DNA of 5,117 bases. Source: an uncultured Verrucomicrobiota bacterium. Its GTDB lineage: Bacteria; Verrucomicrobiota; Kiritimatiellia; RFP12; UBA1067. The DNA lies in contig CAMEZU010000146.1 in assembly GCA_945947925.1 (NCBI GenBank), positions 1 to 5,117 on the forward strand, read 5' to 3'. The position numbers and the translations under genes were made by a program. Shown here in pieces: positions 1 through 4,697 of the stretch (position 1 is its first letter; each line of letters starts with the position of its first letter). The notes below the pieces were generated by a model. That model did not search any database. It had not been told where the DNA came from and worked only from the letters and a program-made list of their open reading frames with translations.

Positions 1-143
1 CCACCGCAGGGACCGAGGAGCGTCACCTCGTTGCCCCGATGCTGCGCGATCAGACGCGGGCGGGCCGACGTGCGACGGGATGCGGGCTTGTTGCGGCAGC
101 AGGCGGCGACGCGATCAGAATTCCACGACGAATGAAGACCCAT
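1..143 (-). CDS. Unrecognised protein, N-terminal part only, cut by the left window edge
   Basis: An ATG at 143 follows a perfect AAGGAGG eight bases upstream, and the frame stays open for 47 codons to the window edge. From about codon 10 nearly every third base is G or C, as in the recognised genes here, so I read it as a true gene start. The visible N-terminus begins MGLHSSWNSD, has a Cys pair at residues 15-16 and an arginine-rich stretch, and leads into a hydrophobic strand-like segment ending LLGPCGG. I see no signal peptide or membrane segment. I do not recognise the family, and the visible piece is too short to assign one. It lies 113 bases downstream of the peptidase gene and could be the next gene of that unit or the start of its own. 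Confidence 0.6.
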   Translation of the reverse strand, partial: MGLHSSWNSDRVAACCRNKPASRRTSARPRLIAQHRGNEVTLLGPCG

Positions 144-151
144 ATCCTTTA

Positions 152-158
152 CCTCCTT
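152..158 (-). promoter_or_regulatory. Perfect Shine-Dalgarno site for the gene starting at 143
   Basis: On the minus strand the sequence is AAGGAGG, eight bases before the ATG at 143. It is the main evidence that a gene begins here, since only 47 codons are visible. Confidence 0.7.
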
Positions 159-180
159 GATTTTCAGTTGATTTTAGCCT

Positions 181-209
181 GACGGCACCTACTATAACTG
201 TAAGCCGTC
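181..209 (-). other. Inverted repeat GACGGC/GCCGTC in the leader of the left-edge gene
   Basis: GACGGC (181-186) is complementary to GCCGTC (204-209). In minus-strand RNA this gives a 6-bp stem with a 17-base, AT-rich interior in which TAC and GTA could add 3 bp. No U-run follows in either direction, so it does not look like a standard intrinsic terminator. It lies between the end of the peptidase gene and the next start and may be a leader structure or chance. Confidence 0.25.
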
Positions 210-256
210 CCGATTCTTACACCAAGAAGAGCTCTTTTTCACTCAGGTACTGCCGG

Positions 257-1039
257 TCAGGCGTCGAGGCCGATGCGTGCGTCAGGGACGGACTCCAGCA
301 GCTCCAGGCCGAAGGCAAAGCTCTCCTGGGCGTCTTCCACGACAAGGTATTCGTCCGGACAATGCGCACGGTAGCCGCCGTTGCCGACGTTGTAGCACGG
401 CACGCCGGTCTTGCGGCGGATCTGGACGACGTCGGTGTACGGCTCGTGATTGAAGTTCGTCACGCCGTGCTTCAGGGCGATCGGCTTGATGAGGCGCTGA
501 AAGACGGAATCGGGATAGAGCGCGACGCCGGCGCACGAGCGCGAAGAACGATTGCGCTCGGGCGAATCGAACGACAGGCAGAACGAGACGTCGGAGAACC
601 AGTCCGCGTCCAGCTCCATCGAACCGCGCATGCCCCACTCCTCCTCGACGAAGAAGACGGCCTTGCCCTTCTCGAGGCGATCGAGAAGCGCCAGCGCGAT
701 CGCGCAGCCGAGCTTGTCGTCCGCACCGATTCCCGTACCCTTCGCGTGCAGGACGGTCGCGCCGTCGGGCCCCTCCGACTCGACGAGCGTCAGCTTGCGA
801 CCGCTCTCGGCCGCCGTGCGCTGGTCGTCGTGGACCGTGTCCATGTGATTGGCGAGGCAGACGTATTTCTCTCCCGGGAGCGGCGCGCCCTTCGTCAGGT
901 ACACGTTTCCTTTGGCGTCCGTGCGCGCGCCGATGCCGCGCGCGGCGGCGAAGTCAAGAACGTAAGACCGCATCATCTTCTCGTGTCCCGAACAGGACGG
1001 GATGGACATCACCTCTTTGATGAATTCCTTTGTCATCAT
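257..1039 (-). CDS. Clan MH zinc metallopeptidase (M20/M28/M42-like), short single-domain form
   Basis: This 260-residue protein carries the ordered metal ligands of two-zinc exopeptidases: H65 and D67 in NHMDTV, D107 in GIGADDKLG, the catalytic and ligand pair E133/E134 in VEEEWGMRGS, D158 in SFDSPE and H226 in YRAHCPDE. It is therefore probably an active cytoplasmic aminopeptidase, dipeptidase or related amidohydrolase; I see no signal peptide. M20 enzymes such as PepT have about 400 residues, with a dimerisation lid between the fourth and fifth ligands. Here only about 67 residues lie between D158 and H226, which fits the compact M28/M42 fold better, although GIGADDKLG resembles PepT. The substrate cannot be read from sequence. 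I chose the ATG at 1039, six bases after AGGAG (1046-1050); the ATG at 1036 is also possible. The TTG at 1087 would add 16 residues across that SD. The gene lies 104 bases after the glycohydrolase gene. Confidence 0.85.
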   Translation of the reverse strand: MMTKEFIKEVMSIPSCSGHEKMMRSYVLDFAAARGIGARTDAKGNVYLTKGAPLPGEKYVCLANHMDTVHDDQRTAAESGRKLTLVESEGPDGATVLHAKGTGIGADDKLGCAIALALLDRLEKGKAVFFVEEEWGMRGSMELDADWFSDVSFCLSFDSPERNRSSRSCAGVALYPDSVFQRLIKPIALKHGVTNFNHEPYTDVVQIRRKTGVPCYNVGNGGYRAHCPDEYLVVEDAQESFAFGLELLESVPDARIGLDA

Positions 1040-1143
1040 CTGTCGCTCCTTTTCATGAAGAAGCCCCCATCGGCCTCCACAATCCAAGGAACGTCCTCAA
1101 CGCGACAACCTTACACGCCCATATCTTTTGATGAGGAACTCCT

Positions 1144-2058
1144 TTAGCGCTCGGTCATCAACTGCTCGAGTGTCGGGATCAAGCCCATTTCCAGCGCGAG
1201 TTCGGAATCGACTGCGGCGATCAGGCTTCCGTCCGCCGCAAGCGACTCCCAGTCGCTACCCGTGACATGAAGGTTGAAGAGCCCCTTCTCGCACGCCAGC
1301 AGGGCCGCCTTCTGTCCGTCGTCGAGATACGACAGCGCCTGCTCACGGATCGTTTCCGGCACGCCGTAGTAGGCCTCGGCGATTGCTCCCGTGATCGCCC
1401 CGAGCGTATCGGAATCGCCGCCGATCGAGATTGCGTTGCGGACGGCGTCCGTGAAGCTGCGCGATTCGAGGAACGCCACGATCGCCTGGGGGACTGTCCC
1501 CTGACACGATTCGTCGAACACGTAGCCCGGGCGGATCGCATCCAGCGTGAAGTCGAGCGGACAGTAATGCGCCTCCGCATACGCGCGCAGCTTCTCCTTG
1601 CCGATTCCGCGCCGGGCCAGGAAGACCAACGCCGCCACGATCTCCGCGCCCGCAAGCCCCTCGGGATGGTCATGCGTCACGCGCGTCACCTCATGCGCCA
1701 TACGGACGGCCTCCCGCAGCGTCTTCGCCGCCCAGCCGCAGAAGCTCACGCGCATCGCCGCGCCGTTTCCCCACGACTGATAGGGCTTCGGATTCTTCTC
1801 GTCCAGCCAGTCCACGAACATGCCGCCGTATCCCGCGTCGGGATAGCGGCGGCCCCATTCCTGCATCTTGCGGACCGCGGCTTCGGCCAAGTCGATCCCC
1901 TTCTCCCGATGCTCGAGAAGCGCATCCCCGACCGCCAGCGTCATGACCGAGTCATCGGTCCAACAGCAGTCCGGATGAAAGAAGTCGAAGTCCTTCGACT
2001 TGATGTTGTCGAACTCGAACCGGGATCCGACGATGTCACCGACAATCGCACCGATCAT
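1144..2058 (-). CDS. ADP-ribosylglycohydrolase family protein (DraG/ARH fold)
   Basis: This 304-residue protein has the family's motifs in order: the N-terminal GAIVGDIVGSRFEF, TDDSVMTLAV (T34, D35, D36), SWGNGAAMR (96-103), THDHPEG (128-134), QGTVPQAI (186-193) and the C-terminal metal site GGDSDT (213-218) followed by GAITGAIAEAYYG. In the known enzymes the TDD and DSDT residues bind two Mg or Mn ions and remove ADP-ribose from proteins, nucleic acids or small ADP-ribosyl compounds. All of them are intact, so activity is likely, but the substrate is unknown. About 40 residues after the usual core form a less conserved tail. No signal peptide is visible. The ATG at 2058 follows AAGGAGG by eight bases, and that SD overlaps the stop codon of gene A, so the two genes are probably cotranscribed and translationally coupled. 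No dinitrogenase reductase or recognisable ADP-ribosyltransferase gene is in the window. Confidence 0.93.
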   Translation of the reverse strand: MIGAIVGDIVGSRFEFDNIKSKDFDFFHPDCCWTDDSVMTLAVGDALLEHREKGIDLAEAAVRKMQEWGRRYPDAGYGGMFVDWLDEKNPKPYQSWGNGAAMRVSFCGWAAKTLREAVRMAHEVTRVTHDHPEGLAGAEIVAALVFLARRGIGKEKLRAYAEAHYCPLDFTLDAIRPGYVFDESCQGTVPQAIVAFLESRSFTDAVRNAISIGGDSDTLGAITGAIAEAYYGVPETIREQALSYLDDGQKAALLACEKGLFNLHVTGSDWESLAADGSLIAAVDSELALEMGLIPTLEQLMTER

Positions 2059-2066
2059 GGAACCGC

Positions 2067-2073
2067 CCTCCTT
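2067..2073 (-). promoter_or_regulatory. Shine-Dalgarno of the glycohydrolase gene, overlapping the stop codon of gene A
   Basis: AAGGAGG on the minus strand lies eight bases before the ATG at 2058. The stop codon of gene A (TAA, 2072-2074) runs into it, so ribosomes finishing A stop on the ribosome binding site of the glycohydrolase gene. This arrangement suggests coupled translation. Confidence 0.75.
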
Positions 2074-2314
2074 ATTCCCCGAAGAAGTCCTTTGCGGAGA
2101 TGATACCCTCCTCCTCGCCGCCCGACATCACGGCGGGGGTCACCGCCGGTTTTTTCGAGTCGACGGACGACGAGTCGCCGGCCGAGAGGATGGCGAGGGC
2201 CTGTTCGCGGCTGACGCTGCGGACCTTCATCACGATACGGACCTTCGCCTCCTGGAAACGCTCCTCGGGCAAGGCCGACTTCACTTTTTTCTTCGTCTTC
2301 TTAATCTTCAGCAT
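2072..2314 (-). CDS. Small basic protein A, paralog of protein B
   Basis: This 80-residue protein of unknown family has an N-terminus (residues 1-13) full of lysines, a central segment EERFQEAKVRIVM followed by an amphipathic REQALAIL-type helix, the conserved block LSAGDSSSV, a VTPAVMSG segment and an acidic tail ending DFFGE. Aligned without gaps to protein B, which has exactly the same length, about 46 of 80 residues match by eye. The basic head and acidic tail would suit nucleic acid or partner binding, but this is a guess. There is no signal peptide, membrane segment or cysteine. I chose the ATG at 2314 because it has an AGGAAA SD and matches the start of B; an upstream ATG at 2356 would add 14 residues that B lacks. 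The gene follows C by about 50 bases and its stop overlaps the SD of the glycohydrolase gene. Confidence 0.8.
   Translation of the reverse strand: MLKIKKTKKKVKSALPEERFQEAKVRIVMKVRSVSREQALAILSAGDSSSVDSKKPAVTPAVMSGGEEEGIISAKDFFGE
2098..2314 (-). repeat. Diverged direct repeat, copy 1 (gene A)
   Basis: The sequence aligns without gaps to 2876-3092, 778 bases away. Exact runs include ACCTTCGCCTCCTGGAA and TCGCCGGCCGAGAGGA (plus-strand spelling). Similarity extends a short way upstream of the start codon through the shared AGAAAGGAA ribosome binding region, so the duplicated segment carried its own translation signal. Confidence 0.7.
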
Positions 2315-2324
2315 ATCGATTTCC

Positions 2325-2346
2325 TTTCTCTTTCCAAGAAGAGAAA
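2325..2346 (-). promoter_or_regulatory. 8-bp hairpin abutting the ribosome binding site of gene A
   Basis: In minus-strand RNA the arms UUUCUCUU and AAGAGAAA pair perfectly over 8 bp around a 6-base loop (CUUGGA). The second arm runs straight into GGAAAUCGAU-AUG, so the stem partly covers the SD of gene A. It could reduce or tune translation initiation. The pyrimidine arm is also complementary to purine-rich SDs in general. Confidence 0.4.
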
Positions 2347-2365
2347 TGCCAGGCACCGCCGCATC

Positions 2366-2647
2366 TTACACCCTACTGTCCAGCTGAATGACGCGCTGGC
2401 GAGGGTCGTGCGGATCCTTCAGGAGCGCCACCGCCTCCGGCAGCGTGAAGGCTTCGAAATGGCCCTTGAGGACCTGAGCGCGCTGGTTGTAGACGAGGAA
2501 ATCCCGCCACAGCGCGATGAACGACGGGGCCGTATAGGTCCTGGTCGAACCGTCCGCGAGCACGAGGCCGCACGCATTGCAACCGCTCAGGGGGCTCCCC
2601 GACAGTCGGTACACGAGCCCTTGGAGCTCCCCCTTCGTGTCCGTCAC
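2366..2647 (-). CDS. Unrecognised protein C, C-terminal segment (same frame as 2672-2839, after a TGA)
   Basis: This frame gives 93 residues from a GTG at 2647, or about 101 counted from just after the TGA at 2672-2674. Third positions are overwhelmingly G or C, including the eight codons between the TGA and the GTG (WSLNAASR), so coding sequence appears to run upstream to the stop codon. Features are a CxxC pair (SGCNACG, C23 and C26 from the GTG), strand-like LVYRL and CGLVLADGSTRTY segments, then an aromatic helix around ALWRDFLVYNQR and a C-terminal EAVALLKDPHD stretch. No clear SD precedes the GTG. I think it is the C-terminal two-thirds of one protein of about 157 residues interrupted by TGA, not a separate gene. 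The family is unrecognised. It ends 51 bases before the start of gene A. Confidence 0.55.
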   Translation of the reverse strand: MTDTKGELQGLVYRLSGSPLSGCNACGLVLADGSTRTYTAPSFIALWRDFLVYNQRAQVLKGHFEAFTLPEAVALLKDPHDPRQRVIQLDSRV

Positions 2648-2671
2648 GCGCGAGGCGGCGTTGAGCGACCA

Positions 2672-2839
2672 TCATTCAGCATAGGCCCCCAGTACCGGCG
2701 GCTTGAACGGCCCCGAGTAGGCCAGTCCGTTCTGAACCGGGACCGGCGTCATGTAGAGCCTGTTGTCCCTCAGGATGCGATCCCGCATCGAATAGAGGAA
2801 GAAGGCCTCCTTAAGGAACAATTCCCTGTCGCTTTCCAT
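2672..2839 (-). CDS. Unrecognised protein C, N-terminal segment of 55 residues ending at an in-frame TGA
   Basis: The ATG at 2839 follows AGGA by seven bases, and the gene begins ten bases after the stop codon of gene B, so it is almost certainly translated with B. The 55 residues start MESDRELFLKEAFFLYSMRD, an amphipathic helical segment rich in aromatics, and continue into a proline- and glycine-rich part (TPVPVQNGLAYSGPFKPP) that ends abruptly at GAYAE. The frame then meets TGA and stays open for another 101 codons. An earlier ATG at 2860 would overlap the end of B and ignore the SD. This is either a short protein, the front of a gene broken by a nonsense mutation or sequencing error, or a recoded stop. 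No similar family comes to mind. Confidence 0.55.
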   Translation of the reverse strand: MESDRELFLKEAFFLYSMRDRILRDNRLYMTPVPVQNGLAYSGPFKPPVLGAYAE

Positions 2840-2849
2840 ATCTGCTTCC

Positions 2850-3092
2850 TTACAAGTCAAAGGGGTCTTCCATCAAAATGGGCCTGTCATCCTCATGGCC
2901 CGACATCGCGGCGGGGGTCACCACCGACCTTCCCTTTTCAACGGACGACGAATCGCCGGCCGAGAGGAGGACGAGCGCCTTTTCGCGCGTAACGCCACGG
3001 ACCCTCATCACGATGCGCACCTTCGCCTCCTGGAAGCGCTCCTCCGCCAGGGTTCTCTTCATGGTCCTCTTCGCTCTTCTGATTCTCAGCAT
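2850..3092 (-). CDS. Small basic protein B, paralog of protein A
   Basis: This 80-residue protein matches A along its whole length. The arginine-rich head (MLRIRRAKRTMKR) replaces the lysines of A; the core EERFQEAKVRIVM and LSAGDSSSV are identical in both; VTPAAMSG is near-identical; the acidic tail differs and ends MEDPFDL. Keeping the basic charge while changing Lys to Arg, and keeping the acidic tail while changing its sequence, suggests selection on protein properties. The function is unknown; binding to nucleic acid or to the DUF2130 protein is conceivable. The ATG at 3092 lies inside the last codons of DUF2130 (7-base overlap), with AAAGGAA as SD. No cysteine, signal peptide or membrane segment is present. 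Gene C starts ten bases after its TAA stop. Confidence 0.8.
   Translation of the reverse strand: MLRIRRAKRTMKRTLAEERFQEAKVRIVMRVRGVTREKALVLLSAGDSSSVEKGRSVVTPAAMSGHEDDRPILMEDPFDL
2876..3092 (-). repeat. Diverged direct repeat, copy 2 (gene B)
   Basis: This is the partner of 2098-2314, aligning without insertion or deletion at an offset of 778 bases. Identity is highest over the codons for the EERFQEAKVRIVM core and the LSAGDSSSV block, and lowest at the acidic C-terminal end. Confidence 0.7.
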
Positions 3093-4336
3093 GTTGAATT
3101 CCTTTCTTCGGCAGCACCTTCTTGTGCTGCCGCCTTGAAGCGAGCCGCCATGGTCGGATTGCCGCGAACCAATTTCTTGATCGTAATGTCCTCCAGCTTG
3201 TTGTTCGCAAGGCGAAGGTTGTTTTCGGAGCCGAGCAATGCGTCCTTGATCTTCTGAAGATGCAGGATACTCCTGTCGATCTCATCGATCGCCGTCTTGA
3301 ACTTATCGCCGGCCAGACGATAATGTCGGGCAAAGCCTTCCTTGAAGCCCTCCAGTTTCGATTCAAAGTTCGTAATGTCGATGTCGCGCTGTTCAAGCAG
3401 GGCGAGTTCGCGCTTATATTGAAGCGCCCCCATCGCCGCGTTGCGCAGCAATGTGATCATCGGAATGAAGCACTGCGGACGGACCACAAACATCTTCGGG
3501 TAGCGATACGAGACGTCGACGATGCCCGCGTTGTAATAATCGCTTTCAGGCTCCAGCAGAGAAACGAGGACGGCGAATTCGCACTTCTTCTCCTGTCGGT
3601 CCTTGTCAAGCTCCTTGAGAAAGTCCTCGTTATGATGCTTCGTTGCCGTCGTGTCGGCCTCGTTCTTCATCTCGAACATGATTGAGAGAATCTCCGCTCC
3701 GCTTTCCGGATCTGTCTCGCGGTAGATGAAGTCGCCCTTGCTTCCGGAGCGGGCGTCGTTGTCCTTCTCAAAGAACACGCCCGGGAATGCCGTAGCACGA
3801 AGCTTGTTGAACTCCGTCAGGCAATATTGCTCAAGGCTCTCCCCGATCATCTTCGTCGACAGCTTCGACTTGAAGTCCTTGTAGTAGGCGATCTGCTCGT
3901 CCTTGCCCTTGAGTTCGAGCTCGTACTTCTCCTTTACACCAAGCAGCTTATTCTCCGACTCCGTCTTGGCATTGCTGAGCTTGAGTTCGGCCTCACTGTT
4001 TGCACGTGCAAGACGTTCGGTCAACTCGACAATCTGCTTTTCCTTTTCAGATACCGTCTCACGCTCCGCCCTGATCGCTTCCTCAACCGCCAGCTTCTTC
4101 GCGGTCGCGTTACCGTCCTCCGCAGCCTTCAACTGGGCCTTGACCCTGGCAAGCTCCGCCTTCAACTCGCCTTCCGCCAATTGAACCGCCGCTACCTTTG
4201 ATTCATCACACAGACGCTTGTTCTCGGCGACAGCCTTCTTGAACTCCTCGTCGCGAACCTGCTGCAGAATTGCCGCATAACCCGCTTCGTCGATCTGGAA
4301 CGCTTCGCCACACTTCGGACACTTGATCGTATTCAT
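3086..4336 (-). CDS. DUF2130 family protein: coiled coil plus probable PD-(D/E)XK nuclease-like domain
   Basis: This 416-residue protein starts with one CxxC knuckle (C6 and C9 in IKCPKCGEAF), then has a long charged coiled coil from about residue 25 to 155. The central domain begins with GESLEQYCLTEFNKL (from residue 165) and contains KGDFIYRE (D202), then IMFEMKNE (E222, K224), a D...ExK pattern like the PD-(D/E)XK nuclease active site. A second helical, coiled-coil-like region (about 300-385) follows. The order and the GESLEQ signature fit DUF2130, whose biological role is not established; nuclease activity is inferred from the motif. The protein is probably cytoplasmic. The ATG at 4336 follows AAGGGA by eight bases and overlaps the TGA of a possible 14-codon leader. 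The 3' end overlaps the start of gene B by seven bases, making this the likely first gene of the operon. Confidence 0.85.
   Translation of the reverse strand: MNTIKCPKCGEAFQIDEAGYAAILQQVRDEEFKKAVAENKRLCDESKVAAVQLAEGELKAELARVKAQLKAAEDGNATAKKLAVEEAIRAERETVSEKEKQIVELTERLARANSEAELKLSNAKTESENKLLGVKEKYELELKGKDEQIAYYKDFKSKLSTKMIGESLEQYCLTEFNKLRATAFPGVFFEKDNDARSGSKGDFIYRETDPESGAEILSIMFEMKNEADTTATKHHNEDFLKELDKDRQEKKCEFAVLVSLLEPESDYYNAGIVDVSYRYPKMFVVRPQCFIPMITLLRNAAMGALQYKRELALLEQRDIDITNFESKLEGFKEGFARHYRLAGDKFKTAIDEIDRSILHLQKIKDALLGSENNLRLANNKLEDITIKKLVRGNPTMAARFKAAAQEGAAEERNSTC
3110..3131 (-). promoter_or_regulatory. 8-bp hairpin upstream of the ribosome binding site of gene B
   Basis: Arms GGCAGCAC and GUGCUGCC in minus-strand RNA pair perfectly over 8 bp around a 6-base loop (AAGAAG). 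The stem lies within the last codons of DUF2130 and ends 17 bases before the ATG of B, just upstream of the AAAGGAA site. It has the same stem and loop lengths as the hairpin before gene A but an unrelated sequence. No U-run follows, so it is not a standard terminator. Confidence 0.4.
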
Positions 4337-4377
4337 GTTTTCAATCCCTTCTTCAACTCAGGACACGCAGCCTTCAT
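4333..4377 (-). CDS. Possible 14-residue leader peptide overlapping the DUF2130 start
   Basis: An ATG at 4377, preceded by AAAGGGAT about eight bases upstream, opens a 14-codon frame (MKAACPELKKGLKT). Its TGA shares the bases ATGA with the ATG of DUF2130. This is the classic arrangement for translational coupling, and a leader here could control entry into the operon. A frame this short can arise by chance, and DUF2130 also has its own SD, so I hold this weakly. Confidence 0.3.
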   Translation of the reverse strand: MKAACPELKKGLKT

Positions 4378-4461
4378 AATGCCTATCCCTTTCACATATC
4401 ATAAACGATCCCGTGCTCAAAATCTTACGCGGCAGGCAGACGGAGCAGCACGTCAGGGCCT

Positions 4462-4482
4462 CACGGGGACTGTCCCCGCGTG
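4462..4482. repeat. Imperfect inverted repeat around GGGGACTGTCCCC
   Basis: GGGGA and TCCCC pair around a 3-base centre, and after a 2-base bulge CAC pairs with GTG. The 13-base core also occurs once inside the glycohydrolase gene (1489-1501). The form resembles short palindromic intergenic repeats (REP-like), but one intergenic copy in the window cannot prove a family. Confidence 0.35.
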
Positions 4483-4514
4483 CCGCCATTCCACTCGAAA
4501 TGCCAATGCCAAAT

Positions 4515-4547
4515 ACTGGCGCGGGGTATCCGACACCCTGCGCCAGT
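4515..4547. repeat. Strong hairpin, ACTGGCGC/GCGCCAGT with GGGT/ACCC
   Basis: Arm ACTGGCGC (4515-4522) pairs perfectly with GCGCCAGT (4540-4547). A G-T position (4523/4539) and GGGT (4524-4527) with ACCC (4535-4538) extend it to a 13-bp stem in plus-strand RNA, with a 7-base loop. In minus-strand RNA the G-T position becomes a C-A mismatch. Only TTT follows on the plus side and TATTT on the minus side, so it is a weak terminator candidate. It could end transcription of the gene at the right edge, or be a mobile palindromic repeat. Confidence 0.5.
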
Positions 4548-4697
4548 TTCACTTGTACATGCGACGAGTCGACGACCACGGGCTTGCGCCGCAAAGCGAT
4601 CCGCCCAAGCACCTACCGCACCGCCTCGCGGCGCGAAACCGAACCCACATCGAACATCGCGCTACCTCCTCCGATTTTCCCCCGCCAACCGCAGGTT

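Larger units (their letters stand above)
4358..4657 (-). pseudogene. Disrupted short gene with an in-frame TAG
   Basis: An ATG at 4657 sits seven bases after a strong GGAGGAGG, beginning MFDVGSVSRREAVR, then TAG (4613-4615), after which the same frame stays open for 84 codons starting VLGRIALRRKPVVVDSSHVQ. Both sides of the TAG read like protein, and a single C-to-T change from CAG would create it. The downstream half, however, contains the hairpin at 4515-4547 and the inverted repeat near 4465, so its last 50 or so codons may be intergenic repeat instead of gene. The alternatives are a decayed gene, a real 14-residue peptide, or chance opening in GC-rich DNA. I recognise no family. Confidence 0.3.
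4337..4697. other. About 360-base region between genes, promoter side of the operon
   Basis: No intact gene longer than a few dozen codons is convincing here on either strand. The region holds the disrupted frame at 4358-4657, the hairpin at 4515-4547, the GGGGACTGTCCCC inverted repeat at 4462-4482, a short TGCCAA tandem near 4501 and the 14-codon leader candidate. The operon promoter should be within it. A possible minus-strand -10 box TATGAT lies at 4398-4403, but I find no good -35 at the proper distance. Confidence 0.5.

Noticed and set aside
227..236. AAGAGCTCTT palindrome followed by a T-run as terminator of the peptidase gene
   Set aside because: The palindrome has no loop, and the T-run lies on the plus strand, the wrong direction for the minus-strand genes.
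362..1147. Long plus-strand open frame opposite the peptidase gene
   Set aside because: Its translation is Arg/Asp/Val-rich with no motif, and it lies antisense to a gene with a complete catalytic ligand set. It is a by-product of GC-rich codons on the other strand.
1267..2103. Long plus-strand open frame opposite the glycohydrolase gene
   Set aside because: It is antisense to a gene with all family motifs intact, arginine- and histidine-rich, and has no recognisable domain.
2672..2674. TGA in gene C as a selenocysteine codon
   Set aside because: The surrounding residues (AYAE and WSLN) do not look like a redox site. A weak 5-bp stem can be drawn downstream but it has no convincing bacterial SECIS shape.
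2373..2675. Minus-strand frame starting at the ATG that overlaps the TGA of gene C
   Set aside because: The ATGA overlap looked like coupling, but the frame has poor third-position GC and an Arg/Pro/Gly-rich product, while the frame continuing through the TGA has strong coding bias.
2000..2992. 330-codon plus-strand open frame spanning genes A, C and B
   Set aside because: It runs antisense to four coding frames and its composition is that of an antisense frame. The paralogy of A and B, with in-frame conserved blocks, fixes the minus strand as coding.
3122..3685. Plus-strand open frame opposite DUF2130
   Set aside because: It is antisense to a gene with clear coiled-coil and nuclease-like motifs, and no ribosome site or domain supports it.
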